Source of the DNA: Micropterix aruncella
Lineage: Eukaryota > Arthropoda > Insecta > Lepidoptera > Micropterigidae
DNA: 64,000 nucleotides
NCBI GenBank assembly: GCA_944548615.1
Contig: OX155973.1
Location: 5,371,155-5,435,154, forward strand
Direction of reading: 5' to 3'
This document shows, in pieces, positions 37,267 through 48,590 of the stretch (position 1 is the stretch's first letter; each line of letters starts with the position of its first letter). A program made the position numbers and the translations under genes. The notes below the pieces were generated by a model. The model had not been told where the DNA came from, made no database searches, and was given only the letters and a program-made list of their open reading frames with translations.

Positions 37267-37548
37267 TTTTTTATTGTCACTGCGAGAGACAGGGAAAACT
37301 GTCACTATATAACGGCTTTAAAGGCCTTGTTTCTATATATATAATATGTCACTGTTATTACGAGGCAATTCATATTATGACATTGATGTTATCATCTCAG
37401 TCAGAAGGCTCTAGACGAGATAATATTTTTTCACAAATTTATTTTATTATTTAATTAAGCATACTTTTACTTTCCCGGCTTACTAATCGGCAAGAGGGAA
37501 AGTATTTCAAAAAAATGTTTTCGTGATGAAGACGGAAATATTTATATA
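37267..37548. other. 5' flank of the intact fucosyltransferase
   Basis: Contains a probable 3' splice site (AG at 37281-37280, minus strand) for a 5'-UTR exon. No upstream exon or promoter could be identified, and a Helitron begins at 37549. Confidence 0.4.
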
Positions 37549-38967
37549 CTAGCTGTTGCTCGTGGCTTCGCTTCGCGTAACGTTTAGAATCGAGTTGCTA
37601 ATTTGAGTAGGATGGCATATATTTGCCTTTATATATATTATATAAAGGCAAGCCGACCAGTAACGCCCATAGACACGACACAAGACATAAAGACAGACAT
37701 GTACAAACAAAAATGAGAACGACCTTTGGACAAAGACACTATATTTACCTAGCGAAAAAACTCCATAACATATTTACCACGTAATTAGGCCAAGCTACAA
37801 TCATTCAAAATGACGCTCACTACAAAAGACTGGTAACATTATGGTTGTTACACTCGACGAGGGAGCACTGTGAGTCGTTAGAAACTAACGTTATTAAATA
37901 GGTGCCCAGATGACTTATAATTACTTAATATTGTTATTATTATCTCATTAGCCTCATAACTGTATGCATATATCTCCCATATATATTATATCTCATTTAA
38001 TTTAATAAATATTTTTTGTTTAATATATATATACCTATATACTATAATAGTTATACAACATACACTTGTAGGATTTCCCAAGATTAAATAAATTACCTAT
38101 ACACCCGGCAGATGAACGCAGTACTAAATATCACCTCAATACAGACTCTGCCTAGTGAGGTGATAAAATCCCGCCGAAGCCGCACCTTTAGTAAATTTCC
38201 AGGGTTCACATTTTTTATGTACGACTAAATCATGTAAAATATACTATAGAAAATTTAATCACGGAATACTAGGGATGCATAAAATAAATAAATAAAAAAT
38301 AAATATATAGTAAAAGACGTCCTGTTCGCTTTTTGTTCTTCGCCACCCACCGCCTTCCGCTGAACGCTGACCTTGTTGAGCTAGTCGCTGCTGCGCAGCC
38401 ACCGCTAGGTATTTCGAAGTGCTTGCCCGCGTTACTTATTTCATGATATCTCTAAAACTATTCCACCTAAAAAGTTACAGTGCATGACTAATTTTATCTC
38501 CATTTAACACCCGTGATGATGGATTAATTTATTTTGATAAGGATTCATATTTAACTTTTAATGTCTCCAACACTACTTTTTTTATTATTTTCTTGAGTCA
38601 TAAAGGCAGTCATTGTAGCCTAAATATAAAGGTTAGATATAATATGCTGTCGCGGACTTTTTTATAGATCTTTTTGAGGCCGACGTTTTTGTGTTACATA
38701 GTTTTCAAATATATATAACCGTTTCGTCAGCGCACGCCGATAAAGCACATCACCACCACATTTTCTCCGATTCGATTTACAAATAACGTGATTTCGTATT
38801 AAAAACTAATATTTATCACAATAAACTATATCCTATAGCACTACTCGATGATTTAGCTTTCCATTAGTGAAAGAATTTTTGAAATCGGATAAGTAGTTTT
38901 GGAGGATACCCCCTACATACAAACTTACAAACTTACACACATTACCTCTTTATAATATTAGTATAGA
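37549..38967 (-). mobile_element. Non-autonomous Helitron, 1419 bp
   Basis: On the minus strand it starts A|TCTATACTAATATTATAAAG at 38967 and ends GAAGCCACGAGCAACAGCTAG|T at 37549. This gives 5' TC, 3' CTAG, insertion between A and T, and no target duplication. No Rep/helicase ORF is present. Internal parts resemble the Helitron at 46182-46935. Confidence 0.8.
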
Positions 38968-38989
38968 TTGAGCCCCCCTGAGATAATTA

Positions 38990-40140
38990 CGACCTTTTCT
39001 AGATGGAAGTCTGCCTGTATGTCTCTCTGTCTATCTGTGTAACTGTGTATATACCTCCGCGATCGCGCCCAAATGGTTATTCCGATTGAGCTGAAATTTG
39101 GCAAGCAGGCATCATTTGGTCATGGCAATAGTTGAACAGATTTGGTTTAAAATCGTTCCACCAGAGGGCGCGCTAGTCGTACTTCAATCTCGAAATATCG
39201 GACTTATAGACTTGAAATTCAGTACACAGATGCATCTTAGGGGCGAAACCACATCGTGAAACTTTAGTTGTAATTGGAGTACTTCGCCGGTATTAAAATA
39301 GCTATTTTCCATTGTGATGTAGTATTTTCTTAGATACAGCCGTATTAATTTTTTTGCGCCGCTTTTATAAGCGATATTCTAACTAAAATTCTACAGGGTG
39401 GTTTCGGCCATACGTGCGGTCTGCGCACCGTTGCGGCGTAAGACAATCGATTGTTCATTCTGACTATCATTCGGGGGAGTCTGGAAACAGTACTGTTTAC
39501 TATAGAGCGGGGGTGGTTGCTGACCTTACGGCGACTACTCTTGAAACGACCATCCGTTACCCGATTCCGGGTGAAGAGCCGGGCAAAGGATGCCGTGGTC
39601 CGCGATAGATTCGGTAGACACCGTTTCACCGCTACGTAAGGTCAGCAAGGACCTCAAACTCGTAACCAGTCGAGAGACCGGAGTAATCTGGTCGCAAGTG
39701 GAAGTAAGGGCGTGAGTGTAAGCCTGCTGAATAACATTCCTGGCTATCTCGCGGATAAGGCGTTGGCCTCTTACAGGCATGTGGCGGAGCTTGATCTAGT
39801 CATATTTCAATATCGTAATATTACATTTGGAGACTTAAAAAAATATTACACTAATGTCTTGTTGGGTCTAAATCTCAATGCAAAATATTGGTCGGAATAT
39901 CTCATATACAAGCCATACTAATAATATTTAAATTCCGCCATATATTTAATCAAATATTAACGCCATCTGTGGACGCTTAGCCGAATTCCGCCCTTAACCG
40001 CGAAACGAACCGCGCCGCATGAGGCGATTACGATGCAACCAGGTTCGTCCGCCGGCCGAGAAAGGGCGCTCATCCATTTTATTTATGAAATTAATATTCA
40101 GATGAAATTAGTCCTTGACTACTTGCCGGGAAAGTCTTGG
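38990..40140 (+). repeat. Dispersed repeat D, copy 2, with insertion
   Basis: The 5' part (38990-39265) and 3' part (about 39890-40140) match 32700-33235. The middle contains inverted repeat E (39420-39795) and a partly re-duplicated D segment (39800-39890). Confidence 0.7.
39420..39795 (-). repeat. GC-rich dispersed repeat E, copy 3 (inverted)
   Basis: The reverse complement follows 21080-21320 and 16030-16320: CGCCACATGCC, AGAGGCCAACGCC, CCGAATCTATCGCGGACCAC, AAACAGTACTG. It is the longest copy and contains about 60 bp absent from copy 2. Confidence 0.75.
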
Positions 40141-40279
40141 ATTTACACGACCATTTTTTTAGCCTCTGCAAAAAAGGTTAAAAAATTGCCTTAAATTAAT
40201 AATAATGATAATAAATTACATGAAATAACATAAAAATAGACAAGGACTACGTAACAAAACTATGTAAAGCTCCGATGTT

Positions 40280-40715
40280 CGGCTAGCTCTAAAACTGCCC
40301 TCTTTGCTCTATGGAAACTTCAGACGGCGCATAGTGGTATAGTGGTTAGGTCGCCTAATCTTACACTGTAAGGTCTCGGGATCGATTCCCGGCTGGGTCA
40401 CCATTTTCCGTTGGGATCATATTAACGGAATTGCATTTTTAATTCTGTCGATCGAATGCAATAACAAGACACACACACACACACATGTTACACGCACACA
40501 TACATATAAACACCACATAGTATGGTTGGTTGTTAGAGATTGTCATACGACAATAAACCATCCCATTGTGAAGTTTCAGAATAAAGTGTAGAAACAAAAT
40601 CCAATACTAAGGATCCGGCAATATCAAAGCACGCAGTAAGAAGCCGTACCGAATCAAATGATCTAAAAGCCCGCGTAAACTCTCACAGAAAGTTTCTTGC
40701 TGGAGTCAATTTTAT
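40280..40715 (+). mobile_element. Second R2/Hero-like LINE fragment, split by a SINE
   Basis: 40280-40322 matches the 3715-3755 region and 40599-40715 continues at 3767-3880 (GATCCGGCAATATC, AAAGCACG, CCCGCGTA). The gap between them is filled by the SINE at 40325-40598. Confidence 0.8.
40325..40598 (+). mobile_element. tRNA-derived SINE, copy 3
   Basis: GCGCATAGTGGTATAGTGGTTAGG (A box) and GGATCGATTCCCGGC (B box) with the same body as copies 1 and 2, an (AC)n stretch at 40472-40486, and TTCAGAATAAAGTG at the 3' end. It sits inside a decayed LINE. The target duplication is not clear. Confidence 0.9.
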
Positions 40716-40729
40716 GTGAAGACACGTTC

Positions 40730-41390
40730 CATAATGTAGTCATACATATTATATAAATATATTATTGATATATTCTTGAATACATATTATTAATATTGTA
40801 TTATATTATATAGAGCGATTACAATTATAGTATATGTTAACACCGTCATTAATTATTGCTTTTTTAAGAGCGATAGATGATGAATTGAATACGTCAATAT
40901 CGCCGAGCTGCGTATTATAAACTTTACATACTCTATTATTGAAACAGTTTTGTGCATAATTAGTGCCAACCAACCTTCTATTATTAACATCTTTTTATAT
41001 CATGAAAGTCGAATTTTTATTCCATCAGACGTTTATCTGAGAAATTCTTTAAAATGCAATTTGTTACAATAATAGCTAAGAAGATAAGGCAATAGTTATT
41101 CGAGGGTGTTGTACAATTCAACCACTCAGGGGGTTAAACGGTGGTTATTTAAGGTCAGTAGCAATTAGAGTTTCGGGCGAAATGATCAATAATTAAAACA
41201 GGTAAATCTATTAAAAATAATAAAAAACACGACGGTCATTACAGAAAATAAACTATTGTATTTATAATTGTTTTTATTATGGTTTTTTTTAATGAAATAT
41301 TTGTGGTTTATGTATTTATCAATATAGATAGTTGTATATTTCCGGAATGTACTCAATCAGACCTTTCATTTGACGCTAAATAGGATATAT
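40730..41390. repeat. LINE-derived dispersed repeats
   Basis: 40730-40975 matches 5722-5980 in the same orientation. 41255-41390 matches the reverse complement of 1165-1265 (CATTCCGG...GAGTACATTCC block). The join between them is AT-rich and unassigned. Confidence 0.7.
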
Positions 41391-42949
41391 TTATGTTAAG
41401 GCGGGATTCCGAGTTGACGCGACTAACAATGTTGGTATTTTTGCAATACCACGCGCCCGCGCGCTTTCGATATATACTTAAAGATGTATAGGTATACCGC
41501 GGCGACAATTAAATACGTCCCACCGTTGGCAGTGGCCAATTACGAATGACGATTTCGGCTTCGCGCGTCGTCTAATTTAGTCGATTTGACTTTTCAATTA
41601 TAATATAATAAATTATCAAATGAATAGTTTTTTATAAAGTAAAAATTAGATTACAATAACAAAATAACTTAAGATTACTGTGTTATTTTTTATATTACTC
41701 AAAAGTATATTTAATAAATAGAAAAAAATAATGTTTGGCCATAACATTTCTGGGAATTACGTAATTTCAAACATTTTTTTCTCATATTTTTTGTATGGAA
41801 GTTCTAAAAACTGTCTTGGTTCTATGCAAAGACCATACGTTAGTTTAAATAGTATTTTTTTAATATTGAGAATTATCTCTAGGTTTTTCAAAAACTGAAG
41901 ACAAATCTCGCTCCTTTTTATTTTTTTTTGAAAACAGTAACAGAATAATGATACATAATTTACAATTAATATGGAAATAATTTACCAATTTCGTTTTGGC
42001 AAAATGATAGCTTAAGGACCGGGTTTTTAAAATCCGGCATAATTGTATTAAAATTCATTTTCGTGCTCTTTCAACCAGGCCACAAAATTATGCCTCATAT
42101 AGCTTTTGGCCGCCACGGCCGCCACGGCCTCTTACTTTATTGACATTTGGACATTTAGACAAGTATTTTTTGACATTTTGACAGTTTAGGTACCCTATGA
42201 CACTCGGGATGACATAACGATTATAACAGTATACACACTTCTAAATCCGTTAAAGCGTTTAGAAGTTATGGTGGAATTAAAAATCAGGGTTTCATCATTA
42301 ATACATATCGGTTTTTTTCCGAGCACAATTTCGTAGATTTATAATTTTCCAAAATTTTGGGTTGGAATAAATTCGTAAGAACCAATAACGGTTATTTAAA
42401 AATCGGTAATATTTTGTGGAGTGTAATAATTTAACGATTTGTATTTTTTTTAATGGTAAATTAATAATTTTAAAAAATCACTTCGCTGCTAGGCCTACCG
42501 GATCTATTCCTGACGGCCGCGAAGAGGAAGAACAAAAAAAAACTTAACTGTCAAATGATGAATTCGGATTTTGTCCTAAGGAAATCAGAGACTAATTAAT
42601 TTAGTTCGACCTATAGGTACTAGCGTCTGTGAACTGCGCGAAAATCTGTCATTCCGCATCGCGCAGCGGTCCACAATTATTTATTTATTTTATTTCCATA
42701 ATTCAAGTTACAATTTACAAAAAGAAAATCCTTATCCTAACAAAAAAACATTTTATAATAAGTGTACATATTATACCTAGCTTTGAAAGGAAATTCATCT
42801 TTTGACATATCGGTTTACCACCTCACTAGGTATGAATCTTGTTGAGGTGGTAGGTACTAACATTGGTAACTTATTTTGAGACGAGAGGGCAAGTCTTATC
42901 TAATACGTTTGCTCTTATCTAATAATTGCTCGTCTAGTCGCTTTCCCCT
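41391..42949. other. Intergenic sequence between fucosyltransferase copies 1 and 2
   Basis: Contains a moderately GC-rich patch (41395-41580) and a short tandem GGCCGCCAC repeat near 42107-42130. No gene seen. Confidence 0.35.
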
Positions 42950-43064
42950 CTCCGCGTTTATTCCGCGCTTTCCCCTAGTTAGCACCAGTTGCGAGCAAAG
43001 TGAGGTGTGATTTTTACGTTAACGCTTTTAATAAAACATCGATTCAATTAAATTATCTATTTAT

Positions 43065-44047
43065 TTAGTCTGTACATGCTGAGTGTGTCTTATTTCCAAC
43101 CCACCAAGCATTGATATCATCGTATCGTTTTCCCGGCAGGTTTGGGTTGTGTAGAGCTTTGCAAATTTCGCAAAACGGATGAAGATACGGCAAAGCGGGC
43201 ACTGTCGCTATTCCAATGTGGTATATTTTGTAGTAGTTTTTTCACCAAAAGTATTGCGCATATTCTGTCTGATTCGCTATGATCCTATCCATGAGTTCTG
43301 CTAGTTCTTTTGGTTTGTAATCCTTTGCGTTGATATAAGAATGTGGAGGGAGATGCTGTGTATAATCAGCAGCGCCGAATACTATAGGGATGACATCGTG
43401 CTGGAGTGGGTGTATTGCTTTTTCAGTTACGTAGTCAAAACAGTCGGCGTTTTCGAAGGCTAGATAGAAATAATAGTCTGTTTGCAGCATTTCGTGGCAT
43501 GGATCATCCTGGTCGTTTCGTTTGCACTTAAAACGGCCACACTTTCCATAAACATCGACTTCTGTGTATTTCTGCAGTTCGGCGACGTATTTTTCTCTGC
43601 GGTTGTTGGATGTGCAGCGAGATACAAACCACGCCGCCTTTTTATGCTTTTTGTCAAGAGTTGGAAAGGCTTTGCTGACATCGACGATTCAGTAATACGG
43701 CCAATGAAAATCGGAATCTTGCCTATAGGTTATGGTCCAATTGAAGAAATACTTGGTCACTTTCGTCACGAGAAAATAATCTGAATTCTCCAATGAAGCA
43801 AATGCGTAATACTGCTTGGGGCTACGTCTTATCGGCGGTTTAAAATTCGCAGATATGCTTCCACCCCACAAGTGAAACACAATCACGTCGTAATCTTCAA
43901 TGTCCATCATGGTTCGATTTTTGGTAACTAAACAGTTACCGACGGGACATCTATTTTCACCAACGAACGGTTCCTCGTCAAACTTAAACATGTAGGTGTC
44001 ATCATTGTAAAACGTTGTCCATAGCAGTATAGACCGTAATGTATCCT
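43065..44047 (-). pseudogene. Alpha-1,3-fucosyltransferase pseudogene (GT10), copy 2
   Basis: Closely related to the copy at 50106. It keeps LRSILLWTTFYNDD, FDEEPFVGENRCPVGNC, YFYLAFENADCFDYVTEKAI and the GAADYTQHLPP block. Two lesions kill it. A net 75-bp loss at about 43683-43690 removes 25 codons (RITDLYNTSR... region) and leaves a TGA straight after HWPYY. A second TGA replaces the second tryptophan codon of YFWW near 43241. The exon starts at the same AG-rich 3' splice site as copy 3 (TTTCCAGAG|AGGAT, 44047). A solo LTR lies 170 bp upstream, and no first exon was found. Confidence 0.88.
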
Positions 44048-44216
44048 CTCTGGAAACTAATAATAACATTTTAATATTATACATCTGCAATGGGCAGCTG
44101 CCCTTCAGCCAAAATGTAAGTGCTACTGGATTTAATCACCTTACATTTACACGCAAAGAAGGAAGATTTATGGAAGGATATTTGGATTACTTAAGCTGAA
44201 GAGAGCTGTGAGGGAC

Positions 44217-45130
44217 CACCCCTCACAAGACTCCAAATTATTCGATGTGAGGTGGCGGTGTCAACTTACGAGTTATCTCCGTATTTTTAAAGGCGGTTTT
44301 GATGAAGCAGAAGATAATTATTGATTGAACCGATTAAATATTGCCAGTTATAACGCTTGCCGAATTAACGAGTGCCCGCATTACTTTATCGAGACGCGAA
44401 GGTTGCGCGACGGAGGTGATGTAGGAAAGTGGATGAGGATTATATATGTGCTCCTAGTATTTTGTACTGGGCACGTATCGAGTCTGTGGGATTACAGACT
44501 GATGTTTCGAGACTCAGGGAAAATGAGGAAAGGAAACCAAGGAGCCGGATCCGTTGAGCGACCTCGTAGAGGTGTTACCGGATATGCTGTCGCAATCTTG
44601 GGGGAAGGTGATCAATCGGCGACTGATAATTTGGTTGCTTTTTGGCCGGTTTATATAGGCCGTTAAATGATGCAATTCGAAATATTCTGAGTAAAAGTAT
44701 TGTTTCATCGTGCTGATTCACCGCTGCACGAGTTTAAATAATAGCTGAATTGTGTCAGTGGAATTCACTGGAAATCGATGCGTTTGTTGATCGCATGTAA
44801 TGGACTTAACCCTTGGAGTAAATGGGTATTTTCATGGATGCATCTGTCTCTTTTGCAGGATTTTCGGCGACATCGACCTTAAAGTACTATAACTACGAAA
44901 CTACTACACCAATCATAAAAAGAACAACTGCACAATGATTGCATTGAAATTTCGAATATAGAATATTGAAATATCATTTTGTAAAACAATTAGATAATTA
45001 TGAATAAATATGAGAACGTCAAAGAAGTGAAAAAAACGCGGAACCAGATCTGGTCGTATCATACTCAACGGATAATTGTTTCAGAACCAGATTTGGTCGT
45101 ATCATACTCAACGGGTTAAGGTTCGTTACA
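44217..45130 (+). mobile_element. Solo LTR, copy 2, interrupted by a piggyBac-like MITE
   Basis: It starts TGTGAGGGACCACCCC at 44217 and follows the 12653-13265 LTR in opposite orientation to TGGACTTAA at 44809, then resumes after the MITE with GGTTCGTTACA ending at 45130. Sequence left of it (TTCAG...TTACTTAAGCTGAAGAGAGC) is shared with the upstream side of copy 3 (51220-51290), so the LTR entered after that duplication. No clear target duplication is visible. Confidence 0.85.
44810..45115. mobile_element. piggyBac-like MITE, 306 bp, TTAA duplication
   Basis: TTAA flanks both sides (44806-44809; 45116-45119). The ends are CCCTTGGAGTA and, inverted, CCCGTTGAGTA. The interior (GTACTATAACTACGAAACTA, TAGATAATTATGAATAAATA) recurs at 48860-48990. 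TTAA targeting plus CCCTT termini fits piggyBac-type mobilisation. No ORF. Confidence 0.82.
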
Positions 45131-45377
45131 TGCCTAAACAGAACACTTATATTGATAATCCAAAAGGAACGTAAGTGTTTCGTTTCAAATATTTGACTAT
45201 ATCTGTTACTGAATACTTGATCAGAAATACAATTAGTTGATTATGATTAAAACAAATTATATATATAAAAATAATTATATAAAATAATTAGATTTACAAA
45301 TTTATATGTGAATAACAAGGAACCTTTTAGGACTACCTAATTTATTGGTCATTTAATTAGTAGATTCATTTATTTAC

Positions 45378-45640
45378 CTACCCCCCCCCCCCCCCCCTCC
45401 GATCCCCTCGGCCCCCTCCACCCACCCTTTCACACAACCTTCCTCTCTCTCACTCTCTCTCCCTTCTCCCCACTTCCCCTTCTTTCCTACCCCCCCCCCC
45501 TTTCTAACTCCCCTGCCAACCCTCCCTCTATCTCTCTCTCCCCCTTCTCTCCCCCAACCCCCTCTTCCTACCAAACTTACCCTCCTCACCCACCAACTAC
45601 ACTCTCCTCCCACCCACCTTTCACCTCCTCCCCCCGCGTG
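45378..45640 (+). repeat. Pyrimidine-rich, almost G-free tract of about 260 bp
   Basis: Long C runs (18 C at 45381-45398, 10 C near 45490) embedded in C/T/A sequence, with only a handful of G in 260 bases. The (GGGE...)-type ORF on the other strand is compositional. It could form triplex or G-quadruplex structures, or be a low-quality repeat. Confidence 0.85.
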
Positions 45641-46181
45641 GATATCCAACAGGTGGCATTATAATTGTTTATTTTTCTCTTTTGATTACTTTTTTATTTT
45701 ATTCTTTTGATGACACATCTACAGACAGAGAGCTTTTTTTAGATACCTAAACCAAATTTTTACACCTAGCTGCTGTCTCAATATAGCGGTTACAGGAAAA
45801 AACACGTTTCAAATTAATATATAGATATATAGATCCTATAATTAATATTCTAGTTCCTAAATTAGTATATAGATATATGGACACATCCTATCATTTTCGA
45901 GAAATTTGAATTTTTCTTTAAATTTGGTTTTTTACCCAATTTAAGTAGAAATTGCATCCTCATTTTTATTAAACTCATCCAAATATTTGAAAATAAAACC
46001 TTTTACAACCTCTAATTTGTATTCATTCAAATGAAAACAAGTAATCAAGATGTGCAAATAATAGAAAAAAATATTATTTCATGTAATAAAATAATAAATG
46101 TACCAAAATTTAAAGAAGATTAAAAAAAAAGATTAAGTACAGTAATTATTAATGAAATACGTTTAAAACACCTACGTTTTA
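45641..46181. other. AT-rich intergenic sequence
   Basis: No feature supported. ATATAGATATA microduplications near 45815-45885. Confidence 0.4.
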
Positions 46182-46935
46182 TCTATACCTACTAATATTA
46201 TAAAGAGGTGACGTTTGTGATGTCGTAGGAAGTAATCTCTGGATCTACTGAACCGATTTTGAAAATTCTATTACCAATAGAAAGCCACGCTATTTGTGAG
46301 TGTCATAGGCTATATATTAATCCGAAAAATAAAAAGACATTTTCGTGGTAGTCGGATTTCCAAAGTAAGTCGGAAAAAACGGTCGAAGGAAGACGTTTCT
46401 AACTAACGCTGCCTTAACGATGAGAGATATATGATTAAGTTCTAGAGAAAAGCTATAGAGCTTGATAATGCCTACAAAAAAGTCAGCGACAGCATATTAT
46501 GTCTAACTTTTATATTTAAGTAACAAAAAGTAGTATTTCATATTAAAAAAATAATTTAAATCGTTAGGTCATGTTTATTGGTCATATTATCAACAATTAT
46601 GAATTATTATCAAAAAAAGTAAATTTATCATATCAAGTGTTTAAAACAAAAGACTTTTCCCTTTTACTGCATATAATTTCACTTTTACTGCATAAATGGT
46701 TAAAGATATATTACACTCACAAATAAGACACTCACAAGAAGACAGACACAAATAACGGTATTATAGTCAAATTGGCATGCAAATACATACATACATACAT
46801 ATGCAGTAAAAATATAACCCTTCTTTTGGCAGGCAGGAAATAAATCATTGCACTCAGTACTAACCGAACCACACTCATAATTTCATCACAAGTAAAAAGT
46901 TTTACCGCCCAACGAAGTGGGCACGGGTCAGCTAG
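46182..46935 (+). mobile_element. Non-autonomous Helitron, 754 bp
   Basis: A|TCTATACCTACTAATATTAT at 46182 and GGGTCAGCTAG|T at 46935, with a hairpin GCCC-AACGAAGT-GGGC 10 bp before the end. 5' TC, 3' CTAG and A/T insertion site are Helitron hallmarks. No Rep/helicase is present. Confidence 0.82.
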
Positions 46936-47388
46936 TGCATTATAAATTGGTGTATTGTTGCTGCATTATGGTGGAGCATGCGCCAGTACACAAGTAATAA
47001 GACGGTACGGCCCAATAGAGCAGGTTGTCGCCCTAGCATTTTCTAGGCTTGATAACAATTATGATTTTTATTTTTATTGTCTTGACTTACCATTGCCTAA
47101 CTTACCATTGACTTACATTTGTGCGTTGTGTTTATCTATTGAATATTTATTAAAGTTTATTCTATATTTTATTAATAGCAATTGTACCGGTGGCACTGTT
47201 TCGGGCCTTTCCTGTGAACGTGTCTATGGTATATGGGCATACACGAACATCTTTTTTTAAAAATTTTATTTAATATTCATTTTTTAAATACAGTTTTGTA
47301 TAAAATCTAGCCAAGCCTAAGGCTTACCTGCTGGAGATTATGATAGGGTGACTTTCAGTGCAACTTTAGTGGCCAAGTATTCTCAAGT
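46936..47388. other. Unassigned intergenic sequence
   Basis: The open frame 46955-47260 has no recognisable motif; I do not call it a gene. Confidence 0.3.
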
Positions 47389-48155
47389 ATGAACTGGCTG
47401 ATAGGACGTGGCTCATGCCTTTCACTAGAAAACAAGATGCTAGTTTATAAGGTGATCCTTAAACCGATATGGACTTACGGCATCCAACTATGGGGCACAG
47501 CCAGTGACTCCAAAGTAGAAATCCTTCAGCGATACCAGAACAAAGTTCTGAGGTCCATAGCAAACGCCCCATGGTTCACCCGGAACAGTGAGATCCACGA
47601 ACACCTCAAAATGCCGACGGTTAACCCGTCAAATGTGAGGCGTCCAATAATGGATGCCTTGGCAAAATGTATACAAAATGTATATAAATTTATATAAATG
47701 TAAATATAAATGTAAATGTGCGCCGCTTTATAGTAATCCGCTCTATAGTAATGCTATAGCTCTATAGTAAACCCCGCTCTATGTAAATGTAAATGTAAAT
47801 GTAAATATAAATTTATATACATTTTGCCGTAGGCAAACCCGAGCTAATCGCCAGTCATTTGTGGGAAGAACTGCAAAAGTACAGTGCAAGATATAAAATG
47901 ACACTGGTAGGATACGTGAATGCCCTAGCCTCAAACCTAACAAACGTAGGTGAAAACATAAGAAGGTTAAAACGCTTTTATGTGGCAGACCTGAGTGACA
48001 GACACTGACACTAGAGCAGTCAATTAATATTAAGAGGAGACTCTTCGAGGGAGGAGTCATCTTACACGCCTTCAACTCAACAATACATCTGATTATGGTC
48101 TTCAATGCTGCGACCGACTGCAGAAAGAAATCAATTAAAAAAAAAAAAAAAAAAA
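47389..48155 (+). mobile_element. Jockey LINE 3' fragment with poly(A), split by a fold-back
   Basis: 47389-47665 reads MNWLIGRGSCLSLENKMLVY, VILKPIWTYGIQLWGTASDS, NKVLRSIANAPWFTRNSEIH and HEHLKMPTV, strongly Jockey-like. After 47830 a frame reads HLWEELQKYSARYKMTLVGY and RRLKRFYVADLSDRH, the expected C-terminus, followed by a 3' UTR and an A run at 48136-48155. Between them lies a (TGTAAA)n fold-back. Dead fragment. Confidence 0.8.
47674..47826. repeat. Fold-back with perfect 21-bp arms
   Basis: The arms at 47674-47694 and 47806-47826 are exact reverse complements (left arm starts CAAAATGTATATAAATTT). They are bordered inside by (ATGTAA)n runs, with repeated CTCTATAGTAA in the loop. Confidence 0.9.
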
Positions 48156-48590
48156 ACTTCAGTGGCCATTTTGACCATATTATAATATATCTGCTGCATT
48201 ATCTGCTACATTAATTAGGATTAGTCGGCACAGAAAGTAACCCCCTTGATAATATTTACATAAAAAGATGAACGTACTTAATGCTAATACAATAAAATAT
48301 GAATCTTATTCGTATCATTTACTGGTGTGTTTCACTTTCACTTATTTTAAAGCTAACTACTTTTATTTCTTTTTCTTGTTTTTTTGTACATTTTTTTATA
48401 GGTTTTTAAATTTAGAGGAATTTTGTTGAATATATGAGGGATTAGCCAATTCAATCTTCTTTTGCCATAAAGGTTGCGAAAAGGAGGGACGAGTAGCCGT
48501 TCATTTTGTATCTGTCTAGTGCTGTGTTTATCTGTTAATGGATAGAATCCTACATATTCAAGCGAAGGCCATTGCCGTTTGTGGATTTAG
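48156..48590. other. AT-rich intergenic sequence
   Basis: No feature supported. Confidence 0.35.

Noticed and set aside
37303..37305. GTG start giving a 436-aa fucosyltransferase
   Set aside because: The first 13 codons overlap a clear 3' splice site; the ATG at 37266 gives a normal membrane anchor.
44325..44666. 113-aa frame upstream of fucosyltransferase copy 2
   Set aside because: Lies wholly within a solo LTR; the equivalent frame in the other LTR copy is different.
45374..45649. Gly/Glu/Arg-rich 91-aa frame on the minus strand
   Set aside because: Produced by the G-free pyrimidine tract; no domain or splice context.
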